The notes: generated by a model from the letters alone, not told the origin. 64,000 nt of DNA from Terebella lapidaria (GCA_949152475.1 OX424558.1:31816651-31880650); one strand, 5' to 3'; numbered from the stretch's first letter, positions 43,371-55,477 are shown. Translations and numbers: made by a program.

Positions 43371-43515
43371 CATTGTCGTTATAATTTCGCCCATCTTTCA
43401 TAACATGACATCTTGCCATGATACTTAACATGACAAGTCGTCTTTTTGTGATACAGAACACGCCAGGTCGTGAAAAATTATGTGGTTAAGTGGATGATCA
43501 ATTAACGCTTCCATA
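43370..43515 (-). repeat. Right terminal inverted repeat of the 16-kb element
   Basis: Reverse complement of the left terminus up to the final CGCTTCCATA, with a 10-bp extra segment near 43,485. It is followed directly by the CCTTTC duplication. Confidence 0.9.
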
Positions 43516-44975
43516 CCTTTCTTCTTGTAATCCCATGCATTCAATGCGCAAGTTTGATGACGTTTTCCCTTCAAATCTGCGATAGAACATCATCAAAAAC
43601 ATGGCGAGACCTCTAGACCTACACCATTAACTGAATCAGGTAACTTTGGATGTCTTGAATTACTTACGATACTGATTGACAATTGTCCAGAGGAGCTAGT
43701 TCACAGAGATGATACAAACACCGGACTGATGAGCTCACACCAACACAAGCTGTATTGACCCGATATCTTCTTTCCATCCCTCTCGCCTGGAAGTAATAAC
43801 TTCATGTAAATGAAAGAAGAAGTCGACGGATCATCTGCAACTGGTATGCCTATTTAACCTTACTGCCATATGATTGCGGGTGTGACAGGTTGCTCGGTGC
43901 GTCCCGACAGTGATTGGCCTGTCTGCCTGACCAGAGAACACAGGTAGGTGGCTCGTTATGCAAATTCTTGTAAGTCACTGCTGTATTGGTTGTGTGGGGA
44001 GGCTGTTGAACTTGTGGTTTCTTGCTGTTTACCCGGATTGACACTGACAAATGAAACAATAATTTGAAATAGCTGAACTACATGTATACAGCTCCATCCG
44101 TTTTCACAAAATGAATACCGAAACCTCGCATCCCAATGTCAAATATAAAGTCTTACGAAGCAGATACATTTAAGGCCATTTTTGGGGGTTCATGAGTTTC
44201 CCTGTCATTTTTGTTTTCTCTCACTTCGTATGCCTGATATGACTTTCTGTCCCCGGACTATGAGATTGGATAACGGACCCCGTTTTGTTTGCTCGGAATA
44301 CTTAATACTGGGTATTGATTCCACGTCTATACACCGATTGATTTCTAAGTTTTTGCATTCTGAACTGCACATATTTGATATTAGATATTCTGTTCAGAAC
44401 TTCTTAGTTACCTTTGTATTCTGTAACTGCTATCTATGTTTGTCAATACTCCATCCGTTTTCATAAAATGAATACAGAAACCTCACATCCCAATGTCCAA
44501 TATAAAGTCTTACGAAGCAGATACATTTAATGAAGATATCGTTAAGCACAAGCTGATTGCAGATGATTATTTTTTTCACTATAACTTTATTTCTTTCAGG
44601 CAACCTTTCTCAGAGAATATACTAACTGTCCTAATATACCAAAAAAAACAAAACAACAACAACAATAAAAGTTCTTCCGTGTTCCATTCGATACTATCCT
44701 GTTTATGTCAAAATCCATCTCGTTTTATGAGGACCAAGATAACATTTTAAGAATAATGTCAAGCATCATAATTTGAGTACACTTTTCGATTTCCCTGCTG
44801 ATCCTGATGTACCTTTCTTCTTGTAATCCCATGCATTCAATGCGCAAGTTTGATGACGTTTTCCCTTCAAATCTGCGCTAGAACATCATCAAAAACATGG
44901 CGAGACCTCCAGGCCTACACCATTAACTGAATCAGGTAACTTTGGATGTCTTGAATTACTTGCGATACTGTGTTA
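43516..44975 (+). repeat. Backbone R1 copy 5 with a direct duplication
   Basis: A segment of about 155 bp (starting TTCTTGTAATCCCATGCATT) occurs at 43,522-43,673 and again at 44,815-44,970, with an R1 core between (signature near 43,915-43,960). The second occurrence continues upstream into GATGTACCTTTC and thereby shows the empty site of the 16-kb element. A short R1 stretch (CTCCATCCGTTTTCAYAAAA) also occurs twice (44,093 and 44,450). Confidence 0.8.
44174..44332 (+). mobile_element. Second 3' tail of the reverse-transcriptase element
   Basis: Matches 14,066-14,222 (GGCCATTTTTGGGGGTTCAT to GATTCCACGTCTAT). Only the tail is present, embedded in the R1 copy, as expected for a severely 5'-truncated insertion. 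Confidence 0.8.
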
Positions 44976-45400
44976 ACGTAGTCCGCTACAAACATGGAGG
45001 TAACGGAGAGTCAAAATTTAAAAGTAATTTCTTGAATATTATCTCTTCAAAATGACATTATTTTATAGAGTAAATGATCAGCATCCTAATACTGAAAAGA
45101 GAGTAGGGGGTCACCGTGCTCATTTCTTCTACATAGTCGATCAAAATCACGCATATTTACCGAAAATGACATAAATTCTGGCATTTTTGCACACTTTTTT
45201 GTCCATTTTCACATCTTGCATCGTGTTTTCCATGCGAACGGATACGGTGACCCCCTATTTTCTTTTCAGTTTTAGGATGCTGAACAGTTACTCTCTAAAA
45301 TATATCATTTTGAAGCTCTAGATTATGTTGATACAGGTATTTATTTTAACAAACCCTTTGACCTCCTTCCCTCACTGTTTGGAGCGGACTGCCTTAAACA
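44976..45400. other. Unshared sequence with two inverted segments
   Basis: Two stretches are rough inverted copies of each other: ATCCTAATACTGAAAAGAGAGTAGGGGGTCACC near 45,080-45,115 and GGTGACCCCCTATTTTCTTT...GGATGC near 45,247-45,280. The unit AGTCCGCTCC/AACGTAGTCCGC also appears at both edges. It is probably a small inverted-repeat element of about 400 bp (44,985-45,395). Confidence 0.5.
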
Positions 45401-46530
45401 AATTGGTAATTGAAGCAGCAATATGTCATGTATATTATTAATAAAATCGCAGACAAAACTGTCGACCTTGTGAAACTAAACCCATACAAAATGAAAGTTT
45501 CCTGGCGCCATGAGTGTGGCCTCATAAATTATTCTGAGGAACAATTTATAGTAACGAGTTATGTTGTGTATCATCAAGATCGTTATCAATCCATATAGTT
45601 TGCTATATTGTTGTAGGTCGCTCGTTTTAAGCCCTAGAATTAACAACATGCCTCGATGCTTACACTAGCTGAAATTTACATCTTAGTCAGCGAATATGAA
45701 TACATCACAAGTTAGAAATGTCACAGCGTTGAATAATTAGCAATCAGAATGATACTTTATTAATACTCACTTGCGGATATGTATTCTTCACTTGTAATGT
45801 TGTGAAGAATGAATTGACACAGTTCATCGAACTGATACAAATACTGAACATGTCACGTTTGCTGTGATAACAAACTGGATTCACCCGGTATGTGTTCTCC
45901 AGCCCTTTCACAGGCAAGTGATCTGTCGAATGATACCAAATGCTATTTGGTACGACATGGAGTGGATACTGGTGTGGGGGGTTGCTCGGTGATTGGCCTG
46001 GTCTAGCTCTGCCATCGAGTGGACGCCTACAGTCTCTGCACCCGATAACACAGACGAGTGGCTCGTTGTGTAGTTTGTTGGATCCACTGCTGTATTGTTT
46101 GTGGGGAGAGGCTGTTGAACTTGCGATTTTCAGGTACTGGAAACAAACACTAATTAAAAACAACTGAAGTATATATCATATCCAAACTAAAGGAAATCTT
46201 TTTCTCATGCCGGAAAATAGTCTGTTTTTTATGAGAAGAATCCATGGTACATTATTTCCATTCAAAATTACAAATATTTCATAATACATACGATGAAACG
46301 ACATGTGGACAAATTATTTAGAATGACTTAGTCACTGTTGTATTTTGTAACTGCTATCTATGACCTGTCATGTTTACTAAAAGAGATGTCCATAGAAAAA
46401 TATATTTAAAATAAAACACTCGGATGCAGATTGAAGTAAGATTGCTTTCTGGTGTTGTGACATCATATTCATCTAGACAAATTTAATCACAAAAAGCACA
46501 TAATGAGATTGCAAGGTTATTATTGTCGGC
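45401..46530 (+). repeat. Backbone repeat R1, copy 6
   Basis: Collinear with 61.55-62.37 kb and 16.5-17.2 kb (GTTTCCTGGC, TATTGTTGTAGGTC, GAGTGGACGCCTACAGTCTC near 46,017). It ends at TTATTGTCGGCTAT, where the satellite array begins. Confidence 0.75.
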
Positions 46531-49498
46531 TATTGTCATCATCAAAATCTCACTGTATTGATGGTAATAGATTGATACTTACATTCATACCACTGAGTCG
46601 GTGTCACTGCTGGCGGACGTTAAATCTGTCCCCGAGGATACCATCAACTCAGTAGCCTTCGGGCTTGTGATTAGGTACTTATGTACTTGTCATATATCTA
46701 TTCCATGGTTTTTGTTTCGTATTTCTAAATTGTTTTCATAGGTTGTTGGGCAGTTGTATACTAATTCCATCAGGTGTACAGTAGAAACAACTACATTTAC
46801 CACACTGTCTGCCCCTGATGACGCCAGTGTGTCTTTGGATATACTATTTGGTCGGGTTTTGTTTCTATTGCAAAATATTGTATTTTTCGTTTGTTATTGT
46901 CATCATCAAAATCTCACTGTATTGATGGTAATAGATTGATACTTACATTCATACCACTGAGTCGGTGTCACTGCTGGCGGACGTTAAATCTGTCCCCGAG
47001 GATACCATCAACTCAGTAGCCTTCGGGCTTGTGATTAGGTACTTATGTACTTGTCATATATCTATTCCATGGTTTTTGTTTCGTATTTCTAAATTGTTTT
47101 CATAGGTTGTTGGGCAGTTGTATACTAATTCCATCAGGTGTACAGTAGAAACAACTACATTTACCACACTGTCTGCCCCTGATGACGCCAGTGTGTCTTT
47201 GGATATACTATTTGGTCGGGTTTTGTTTCTATTGCAAAATATTGTATTTTTCGTTTGTTATTGTCATCATCAAAATCTCACTGTATTGATGGTAATAGAT
47301 TGATACTTACATTCATACCACTGAGTCGGTGTCACTGCTGGCGGACGTTAAATCTGTCCCCGAGGATACCATCAACTCAGTAGCCTTCGGGCTTGTGATT
47401 AGGTACTTATGTACTTGTCATATATCTATTCCATGGTTTTTGTTTCGTATTTCTAAATTGTTTTCATAGGTTGTTGGGCAGTTGTATACTAATTCCATCA
47501 GGTGTACAGTAGAAACAACTACATTTACCACACTGTCTGCCCCTGATGACGCCAGTGTGTCTTTGGATATACTATTTGGTCGGGTTTTGTTTCTATTGCA
47601 AAATATTGTATTTTTCGTTTGTTATTGTCATCATCAAAATCTCACTGTATTGATGGTAATAGATTGATACTTACATTCATACCACTGAGTCGGTGTCACT
47701 GCTGGCGGACGTTAAATCTGTCCCCGAGGATACCATCAACTCAGTAGCCTTCGGGCTTGTGATTAGGTACTTATGTACTTGTCATATATCTATTCCATGG
47801 TTTTTGTTTCGTATTTCTAAATTGTTTTCATAGGTTGTTGGGCAGTTGTATACTAATTCCATCAGGTGTACAGTAGAAACAACTACATTTACCACACTGT
47901 CTGCCCCTGATGACGCCAGTGTGTCTTTGGATATACTATTTGGTCGGGTTTTGTTTCTATTGCAAAATATTGTATTTTTCGTTTGTTATTGTCATCATCA
48001 AAATCTCACTGTATTGATGGTAATAGATTGATACTTACATTCATACCACTGAGTCGGTGTCACTGCTGGCGGACGTTAAATCTGTCCCCGAGGATACCAT
48101 CAACTCAGTAGCCTTCGGGCTTGTGATTAGGTACTTATGTACTTGTCATATATCTATTCCATGGTTTTTGTTTCGTATTTCTAAATTGTTTTCATAGGTT
48201 GTTGGGCAGTTGTATACTAATTCCATCAGGTGTACAGTAGAAACAACTACATTTACCACACTGTCTGCCCCTGATGACGCCAGTGTGTCTTTGGATATAC
48301 TATTTGGTCGGGTTTTGTTTCTATTGCAAAATATTGTATTTTTCGTTTGTTATTGTCATCATCAAAATCTCACTGTATTGATGGTAATAGATTGATACTT
48401 ACATTCATACCACTGAGTCGGTGTCACTGCTGGCGGACGTTAAATCTGTCCCCGAGGATACCATCAACTCAGTAGCCTTCGGGCTTGTGATTAGGTACTT
48501 ATGTACTTGTCATATATCTATTCCATGGTTTTTGTTTCGTATTTCTAAATTGTTTTCATAGGTTGTTGGGCAGTTGTATACTAATTCCATCAGGTGTACA
48601 GTAGAAACAACTACATTTACCACACTGTCTGCCCCTGATGACGCCAGTGTGTCTTTGGATATACTATTTGGTCGGGTTTTGTTTCTATTGCAAAATATTG
48701 TATTTTTCGTTTGTTATTGTCATCATCAAAATCTCACTGTATTGATGGTAATAGATTGATACTTACATTCATACCACTGAGTCGGTGTCACTGCTGGCGG
48801 ACGTTAAATCTGTCCCCGAGGATACCATCAACTCAGTAGCCTTCGGGCTTGTGATTAGGTACTTATGTACTTGTCATATATCTATTCCATGGTTTTTGTT
48901 TCGTATTTCTAAATTGTTTTCATAGGTTGTTGGGCAGTTGTATACTAATTCCATCAGGTGTACAGTAGAAACAACTACATTTACCACACTGTCTGCCCCT
49001 GATGACGCCAGTGTGTCTTTGGATATACTATTTGGTCGGGTTTTGTTTCTATTGCAAAATATTGTATTTTTCGTTTGTTATTGTCATCATCAAAATCTCA
49101 CTGTATTGATGGTAATAGATTGATACTTACATTCATACCACTGAGTCGGTGTCACTGCTGGCGGACGTTAAATCTGTCCCCGAGGATACCATCAACTCAG
49201 TAGCCTTCGGGCTTGTGATTAGGTACTTATGTACTTGTCATATATCTATTCCATGGTTTTTGTTTCGTATTTCTAAATTGTTTTCATAGGTTGTTGGGCA
49301 GTTGTATACTAATTCCATCAGGTGTACAGTAGAAACAACTACATTTACCACACTGTCTGCCCCTGATGACGCCAGTGTGTCTTTGGATATACTATTTGGT
49401 CGGGTTTTGTTTCTATTGCAAAATATTGTATTTTTCGTTTGTTATTGTCATCATCAAAATCTCACTGTATTGATGGTAATAGATTGATACTTACATTC
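46531..49498 (+). repeat. Perfect tandem satellite: 8 full 364-bp units plus 56 bp
   Basis: Landmarks such as ATTCCATCAGGTGTACAGTA recur every 364 bp, and every unit that I compared is identical. The array sits exactly inside an R1 copy, between CGGCTAT and TCTAACTAAGG, a junction that is uninterrupted at 2,805-2,830. Each unit carries a 61-codon open frame with no sign of selection. Diverged single copies occur near 3.3-3.8, 7.2, 15.75, 53.9 and 60.0 kb. Confidence 0.97.
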
Positions 49499-49860
49499 TA
49501 ACTAAGGAAACACTGGTTAAGGCTTCGCAAATTGTTTATTCACACATGTCTCCCACTACATCATTTAAATAAGCTGGTGAAGGTACTTTTCGTTCATAAT
49601 GGCATCGTTCAGTAATATCCTGTTCACATCGAAATCCATCGAATTTGATAAGAAACAACAGAATTTGATGTGGTCAAGAACAATGTCAAATGTTGAAATT
49701 TGAACATACCGTTCGATTTCATTGTTGGTCGTGATGTTTCCCCGAATCGGATTTTTTTCACATACAACTTCATTCGCAGCCATGGAAATACATCGGTAAC
49801 CAAGCACAAAACATTATCCAGCACCAAACAGACCCCTTTTTATCGTTACCGTTGGTGCCA
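49499..49860 (+). repeat. Backbone repeat R1, copy 6 distal part
   Basis: Continues R1 after the satellite: TCTAACTAAGGAAACACTGG, GAATTTGATGTGGTCAAGAA, and the CATTCGCAGCCATGGAAATA linker. Confidence 0.7.
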
Positions 49861-51330
49861 TTTTGTTCAGTCCTTAAAAACAAAAGAACAAGCGTTAGCA
49901 TTCCACCAAGTTAATAGAATATCAGCTGATTTTCTGGTATAGAGACAAGATTGAAAATTTTCAGAATGAGGGGAATAGTTGGCACTGACCGGAAACTTCA
50001 CTATGAAATGGTACGTGCAAATAATTTCAACTAGTGTGTAAACAGAGAAAAAGTACTATTTGGTTTCCTCGTATAGCTATACTAGATAATGAAATATAGA
50101 AACCTCGATATCCCAGTTGCTCGAGGGGTTTCTCCATATTAAAACACACAATGAATCACTCAGTCGTGGTCAACCGTGTTTGTCCACCACTTATCGGAAC
50201 AATGCAAGTGTGGTTTAATATCATTATAGTATATCTGAATAAGACATTGGTTATGGCTATTGTCTTCATAAATTGGGATAAGGATACGACTCATCGTAAA
50301 GTATATGAGGATTTAAAGGGCCGCTGTATGGGATTCGGCTTTAGGGGATTTCCAAGATTTTTCTCTCGACGCTTCTATTAATAGAACAAAACCTCAGATG
50401 ACGTTTTTGGCCTAAGATCTCTGCCGAGCCGACCTGGGCTGATCTGACAATTGGCTCGGCAGAGATTCTGGGTCAAAAACGTAATCTGACCTTTTGTTCT
50501 ATAAATAGAAGCGTCGGGAGAAAAATCTTGGAAATCCCCCCTAAAAGCCGAATCCCATACAGTGGCCTATCGCATCCAACTGACAATACTGATGATACGC
50601 ACAGATTCCCTTGAGATTAGCGCTATACTATCATATCTTAACTGCAAGCCAAGTTTTAACAATTGTTTTGTTGGGATGGCGTGAGTTTTTCTTTTGTTTA
50701 CTTTTGTAGGAGTTATTCTCTCAAATATTGGAATGTTTATTATGAGAGCGACGCCCAAAGCCTCACTAACCAGCGAATCATGGCATTGTCACCGAATAAT
50801 TTTCGCAATGTTGTTGTCAACATTCCGTATATTTACATGGTCCTTGTTTTTTTTGTTTTTGTTTTTTTTTTTTTTGGGGGGGGGGGGGGGGGGAGGAGAT
50901 AATTGCAAATTAACTGCAAGATTGTAACCCATGGAATTGTGTAGGCAAGATGAGATTCCCCTCAAAATAAAGCTATTAGCGGTCCAAAATCTTGACTGAA
51001 GCCCGTAGTTATTTTGATGGAACGTTGGTGCTTTGTCGATAAACGACCAAACCAAGCTGTCACAAAATGAGCAGAAAAACCGAAGCAGATATTTGCGATT
51101 ACACGTCCATCAATCGGCAAAGGTGTCTGGTTACGGATAAATTTAATTATACACTTGAAACATATCCATTATCTCTAATCTCGTTCGGTTTAGATGATAT
51201 AATACAAGTTCCTAATATTCTATATGTATTACGAAGGTTTCATCATGCTCTAATAATATATCCATAGAACACGTGAATAACATTTTGAATGCTTATTTAT
51301 TGTCACAGTCAAAGTATATGAGGATTTAAA
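49861..51330 (+). repeat. Backbone repeat R2, copy 3
   Basis: Matches 18.99-19.2 kb and 21.6-21.75 kb (GCGTTAGCATTCCACCAAGT; CCAAAATCTTGACTGAAG near 50,979) and 63.5-63.66 kb (CAATGTTGTTGTCAAC). It is interrupted by the hairpin MITE and holds a T-run followed by an 18-nt G-run (50,876-50,893). Confidence 0.7.
50319..50567. mobile_element. Hairpin MITE, about 249 bp
   Basis: Left arm GGCCGCTGTATGGGATTCGG and right arm, in reverse complement, GGCCACTGTATGGGATTCGG pair over about 95 bp with few differences. The loop region also contains an inverted pair (AGATCTCTGCCGAGCC / GGCTCGGCAGAGATT). No coding sequence. Target duplication not evident. Confidence 0.85.
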
Positions 51331-51414
51331 GGGCCCATGTAGCGTATCTTACTCTACAAATTTTCAGTAGTACTTCAATACTGGTTCAGTCATATGGTAC
51401 ATGATGGGGGTATG

Positions 51415-53035
51415 TTTTCTGACCGTCCGACAGTCCGACTGCAGACATCTCAATACTAAAGGGTGCACTGATTTCTTTCCGCGAGCATCCGACTGCAGAC
51501 AATGATATACTACATGATGGGGCACGTTTTCTGACCGTCCGACAGTCCGACTGCAGACAGCTCAATACTAAAGGGTAAATTAATTTCCTTCCGCGAGCAT
51601 TCGACTACAGACAATGATATAGTACATGATGGGGGCATGGTTTCTGACCGTCCGACCATCCGACTGCAGACATCTCAATTCTCAATACTAAAGGGTACAT
51701 ACATTTCCTTCCAACCTTCCGACTGCAGACAATGATATAGTACATGATGGGGGCATGTTTCTCTACCGTTTGACCATCCGACTGCAGACATCTCAATACT
51801 AAAGGGTACATACATTTCCTTCCAACCTTCCGACTGCAGACAATGATATAGTACATGATGGGGGCATGTTTTCAGACCGTCCGACAGTCCGACTGCAGAC
51901 AGCTCAATACTAAACGGTGCATTGATTTCCTTCCACGACCAACCGACAGTCCGACTGCAGACAATGATATAGTACATAATGGGGGCATAATTTCACACCG
52001 TCCGACCATCCGACTGCAGACATCTCAATACTAAAGGGTACAGGGATTTCGTTCAGACCATCCGACTGCAGACAATGATATAGTGCATGACGGGGGCATG
52101 TTTTCTGACCGTCCGACAGTCCGACTGCAGACAGCTCAATACTAAACGGTGCATTGATTTCCTTCCACGACCAACCGACAGTCCGACTGCAGACAATGAT
52201 ATAGTACATAATGGGGGCATGTTTTCACACCGTCCGACCATCCGACAGCAGACATCTCAATACTAAAGGGTACATACATTTCCTTCCAACCTTCCGACTC
52301 CAGACAATGATATAGTACATGATGGGGGCATGTTTTCAGACCGTCCGACCATCCGACTGCAGACATCTCAATACTAAAGGGTACATACATTTCCTTCCAA
52401 CCTTCCGACTGCAGACAATGATATAGTACATGATGGGGGCATGTTTTCAGACCGTCCGACTGCAGACAGCTCAATACTAAACGGTGCATTGATTTCCTTC
52501 CACGACCAACCGACAGTCCGACTGCAGACAATGATATAGTACATAATGGGGGCATGTTTTCACACCGTCCGACCATCCGACTGCAGACATCTCAATACTA
52601 AAGGGTACAGGGATTTCGTTCAGACCATCCGACTGCAGACAATGATATAGTGCATGACGGGGGCATGTTTTCTGACCGTCCGACAGTCCGACTGCAGACA
52701 GCTCAATACTAAACGGTGCATTGATTTCCTTCCGCGACCATCCGACAGTCCGACTGCAGACAATGATATAGTACATAATGGGGGCATGTTTTCACACCGT
52801 CCGACCATCCGACTGCAGACATCTCAATACTAAAGGGTACAGGGATTTCGTTCAGACCATCCGACTGCAGACAATGATATAGTGCATGACGGGGGCATGT
52901 TTTCTGACCGTCCGACAGTCCGACTGCAGACAGTTCAGTACTAAAGGGTGCATTGATTTCCTTCCGCGACCATCCGACTGCAGACAATGATATAGTACAT
53001 GATGGGCATGTTTTCTGACCTTCCGACCATCCGAC
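51415..53035 (-). repeat. Left ~113-bp tandem array (about 14 units)
   Basis: Each unit has two blocks ending in CCGACTGCAGACA: one with ATGATATAGTACATGATGGG and one with TCTCAATACTAAAGGGT. The array lacks stops in some frames, producing long but meaningless open frames. Confidence 0.95.
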
Positions 53036-53291
53036 TTATTAATGTCATTAAAAATAAATCTGCAGTAGGCCCATGTTGTACGGGAGCTCACCTTGTGTCA
53101 TTGCACATATTACATCCATATAAGCATACACCATTTATAAATGTATTTTACATTTCATCACACAATATCGATGACAAAAGGCCATATGTCAAAGGGTATG
53201 ACACTTTACACAGTTTTGGTACCCTACTGAAGTGTACATTTAGTACCTCCTGAAAATCTGACTATCCCACAGCAGGCAATCATATGACGCT

Positions 53292-55477
53292 GGATTTCCT
53301 GTCACGCATTATTTCGTTACATCTGACTAATAGCAAAAAACATGATTTTCTTGATTTTCATCTTGTTTGTGTTAACTGAACTATCGAATGGAACTATTAA
53401 ACACTTCAACGCTCATCTTGTTTTGCATGAAAAAAGATAATTACGCACCAATGAGCTATAGAACAATATCTTATACAAGTAATTTGGTCAGACGTAACAT
53501 GACACCGGAACAAAGTTTGCAGCTCTTATTTGAAGAATTATGTACCTATTTTAAATTCAGTTATAACTCCTTCTATATCTCCTCTACATATTCTGTGAAA
53601 ATGTGCATAACGAAACACATTTTTTGTTATGTACACAGGTGAAGTACATCAAAATAAGTGACAGATGTAACAGGACGCTAAAATACTTTTTAAAGTAAAT
53701 ATATGTGCATACAAAATCTTTTTAACCATGAAATGTGAGTTTCAATCTATTACCTCCAAAATACAGCCAAATTTTGATGATTTCAATAATAAACGCAAAA
53801 CACAACATTTTGCAATAGAAACAAAGCCCGACCAAATACTTCATCAAAAGACACACTGGCGTCATCAGGAGCAGACAGTGTGGTAAATGTAGTTGTTTCT
53901 ACTGTACACCTGATGGTATTAGTATACAACTGCCCAACAACCTATGAATATAATTTGGAAATCCGAAACAAACCCCATGGAATAGATATATGACAAGTAC
54001 ATAAGTACCTAATCACAAGCCAAAAGGCTATGATGGTTTTTCTTGACGAAATCAAGCGTAATATTATTTTCAAACACATATGGCAATTATATTTCAAATG
54101 AATTTCAGGGAAAAGGCCCATAAAGAAATTCGCGTCCACGTTACGTCTAATGATGGGGACGACATAACGAGGATAACACATTTTGGTGTCTTCGTTACAT
54201 CTGCAAATGTCACACCAGTTTATGATTCTTTGATCATTTATCATGAATATAACAGTGTGATATGTAGGATTCACAAAACAAAAAGTCAGAAGGTGTAGAG
54301 AAGAAGTGGATAGAGCGTGGAATGTTGAAAATACAATAAAATAAATAAATTGTCCAGATGTAACCATGACTCGTTGTGTCCATGTTACGTCGAAAATGAA
54401 ATATTCCATGTTACGTCTTCGCATAAAAAAACATGCAGGCAGAACAGAGAATACGTCTCATATTATACACATTCAGAAAGTCGAGATGTAACAAGGACAC
54501 CAACATCGTGTCTCTGTTACGTCTTGTGCCTGATTTCACATAGTGGCGTGAACACTCCCTATGCCCGATGACTAGTTACTGGCAATGGGATCCATTTAAT
54601 TCATATAGCGTGATGTGATTCTGAATGCGCATAACACACAATCGGATGCTGGGATATAATGATAAATATGGCTAGATGTAACACGGACGCAAACGACTGC
54701 ACAACCCATCGTTATTTCAAGCGATTTTGGTCAGATGTAACTATACTATTTCGGCCCTTTTGGAGGGCACCCTCACCGGGTCGATGTGCTCGTAGTTCGC
54801 AGAGGAAAGAAGGCAAGTGGGTCGCATGTATTCAAACCCATTGCTGGCAGTCGGAACAGTTGTAAAATACATTGATGATAATAATAAAAAGTTAAGTAGT
54901 GTTTGTGGTGAACCATCACATAATATGAACTTATGTGATTGTGTAAAGATCTGTCTGACCATATTTTGTGTATAAGTGATCAATATCCCCTATATTTCTT
55001 TTCAGTGGATTTGAACTTATTTATATTTCCATTTAAATCGTCTGTTTTGATGCAATTGTCAGACGTAACACGAAGGACACGAAGCGTTACGTCTTAGACA
55101 TTGGCAAATAATATCTAAATTTTATATTGAAAACTATCCACGTGTAAATATTACCTCGAAAACAAAATTGTTTATCACTCCTTAAGTCATGTGTTTTTGA
55201 AGTATGTCTACACTGCTACATAAGTCTTATTGAACAAAGCCTGAAGGAAGGCACTATTGAAAAGACACGAAAAAAATAGCCATTGTCCTATAAATTTCCT
55301 AGGTCTTATGACGTTCTTCTTCATATGCCTCGACAATTTTATTTATAAGCATGGGAAGTTATCTCCCAATAATTTTTTTACATTGTCAGAAACTGATTCA
55401 AGATAATCTGTGTTGTAGATAACAAAATGGCACGCATTTTACACAGACGTAACGAAATAATGCCTGAAAGTAAATCC
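53292..55477. mobile_element. 2.19-kb element core with 34-bp inverted ends and 15 AGAYGTAAC motifs
   Basis: The ends pair at 30 of 34 positions (left GGATTTCCTGTCACGCATTA then TTTCGTTACATCTG; right in reverse complement GGATTTACTTTCAGGCATTA then TTTCGTTACGTCTG). The motif AGAYGTAAC or its complement (one with a single mismatch) starts at 53,317, 53,490, 53,663, 54,140, 54,194, 54,356, 54,384, 54,410, 54,484, 54,516, 54,674, 54,733, 55,061, 55,086 and 55,445. Several form face-to-face pairs about 20-40 bp apart. No protein is recognised. It appears inserted into the left-type array, since a stray array unit follows at 55,505-55,560. Confidence 0.7.
53820..54030 (-). repeat. Inverted relic of the 364-bp satellite
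   Basis: Contains the reverse complement of GACGCCAGTGTGTCTTTG and TACACCTGATGGTATTAG, in the order expected for one diverged unit, inside the 2.19-kb core. Confidence 0.75.

Larger units (their letters stand above)
27285..43515. mobile_element. Apparently complete 16.2-kb autonomous DNA transposon, IS3EU-like
   Basis: The termini are inverted copies starting TATGGAAGCGTTAATTGATC, alignable for about 190 bp with one 10-bp indel. CCTTTC flanks both ends (27,279-27,284 and 43,516-43,521). The uninserted sequence is preserved in the neighbouring R1 copy at 44,806-44,830 (GATGTACCTTTCTTCTTGTA). Minisatellites lie just inside both ends in mirror orientation. Two convergent genes fill the interior: a spliced RING protein on plus and a DDE integrase on minus. 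From memory, IS3EU elements have 6-bp duplications, TAY termini and an rve-type integrase, which this matches; I cannot confirm by search. Both gene models have consistent phases, so the element looks whole apart from nested insertions. Confidence 0.85.

Noticed and set aside
46754-49487. Eight identical 61-codon open frames
   Set aside because: Each is simply one frame of the 364-bp satellite unit. Diverged copies at 3.3 kb and 53.9 kb do not keep the frame.
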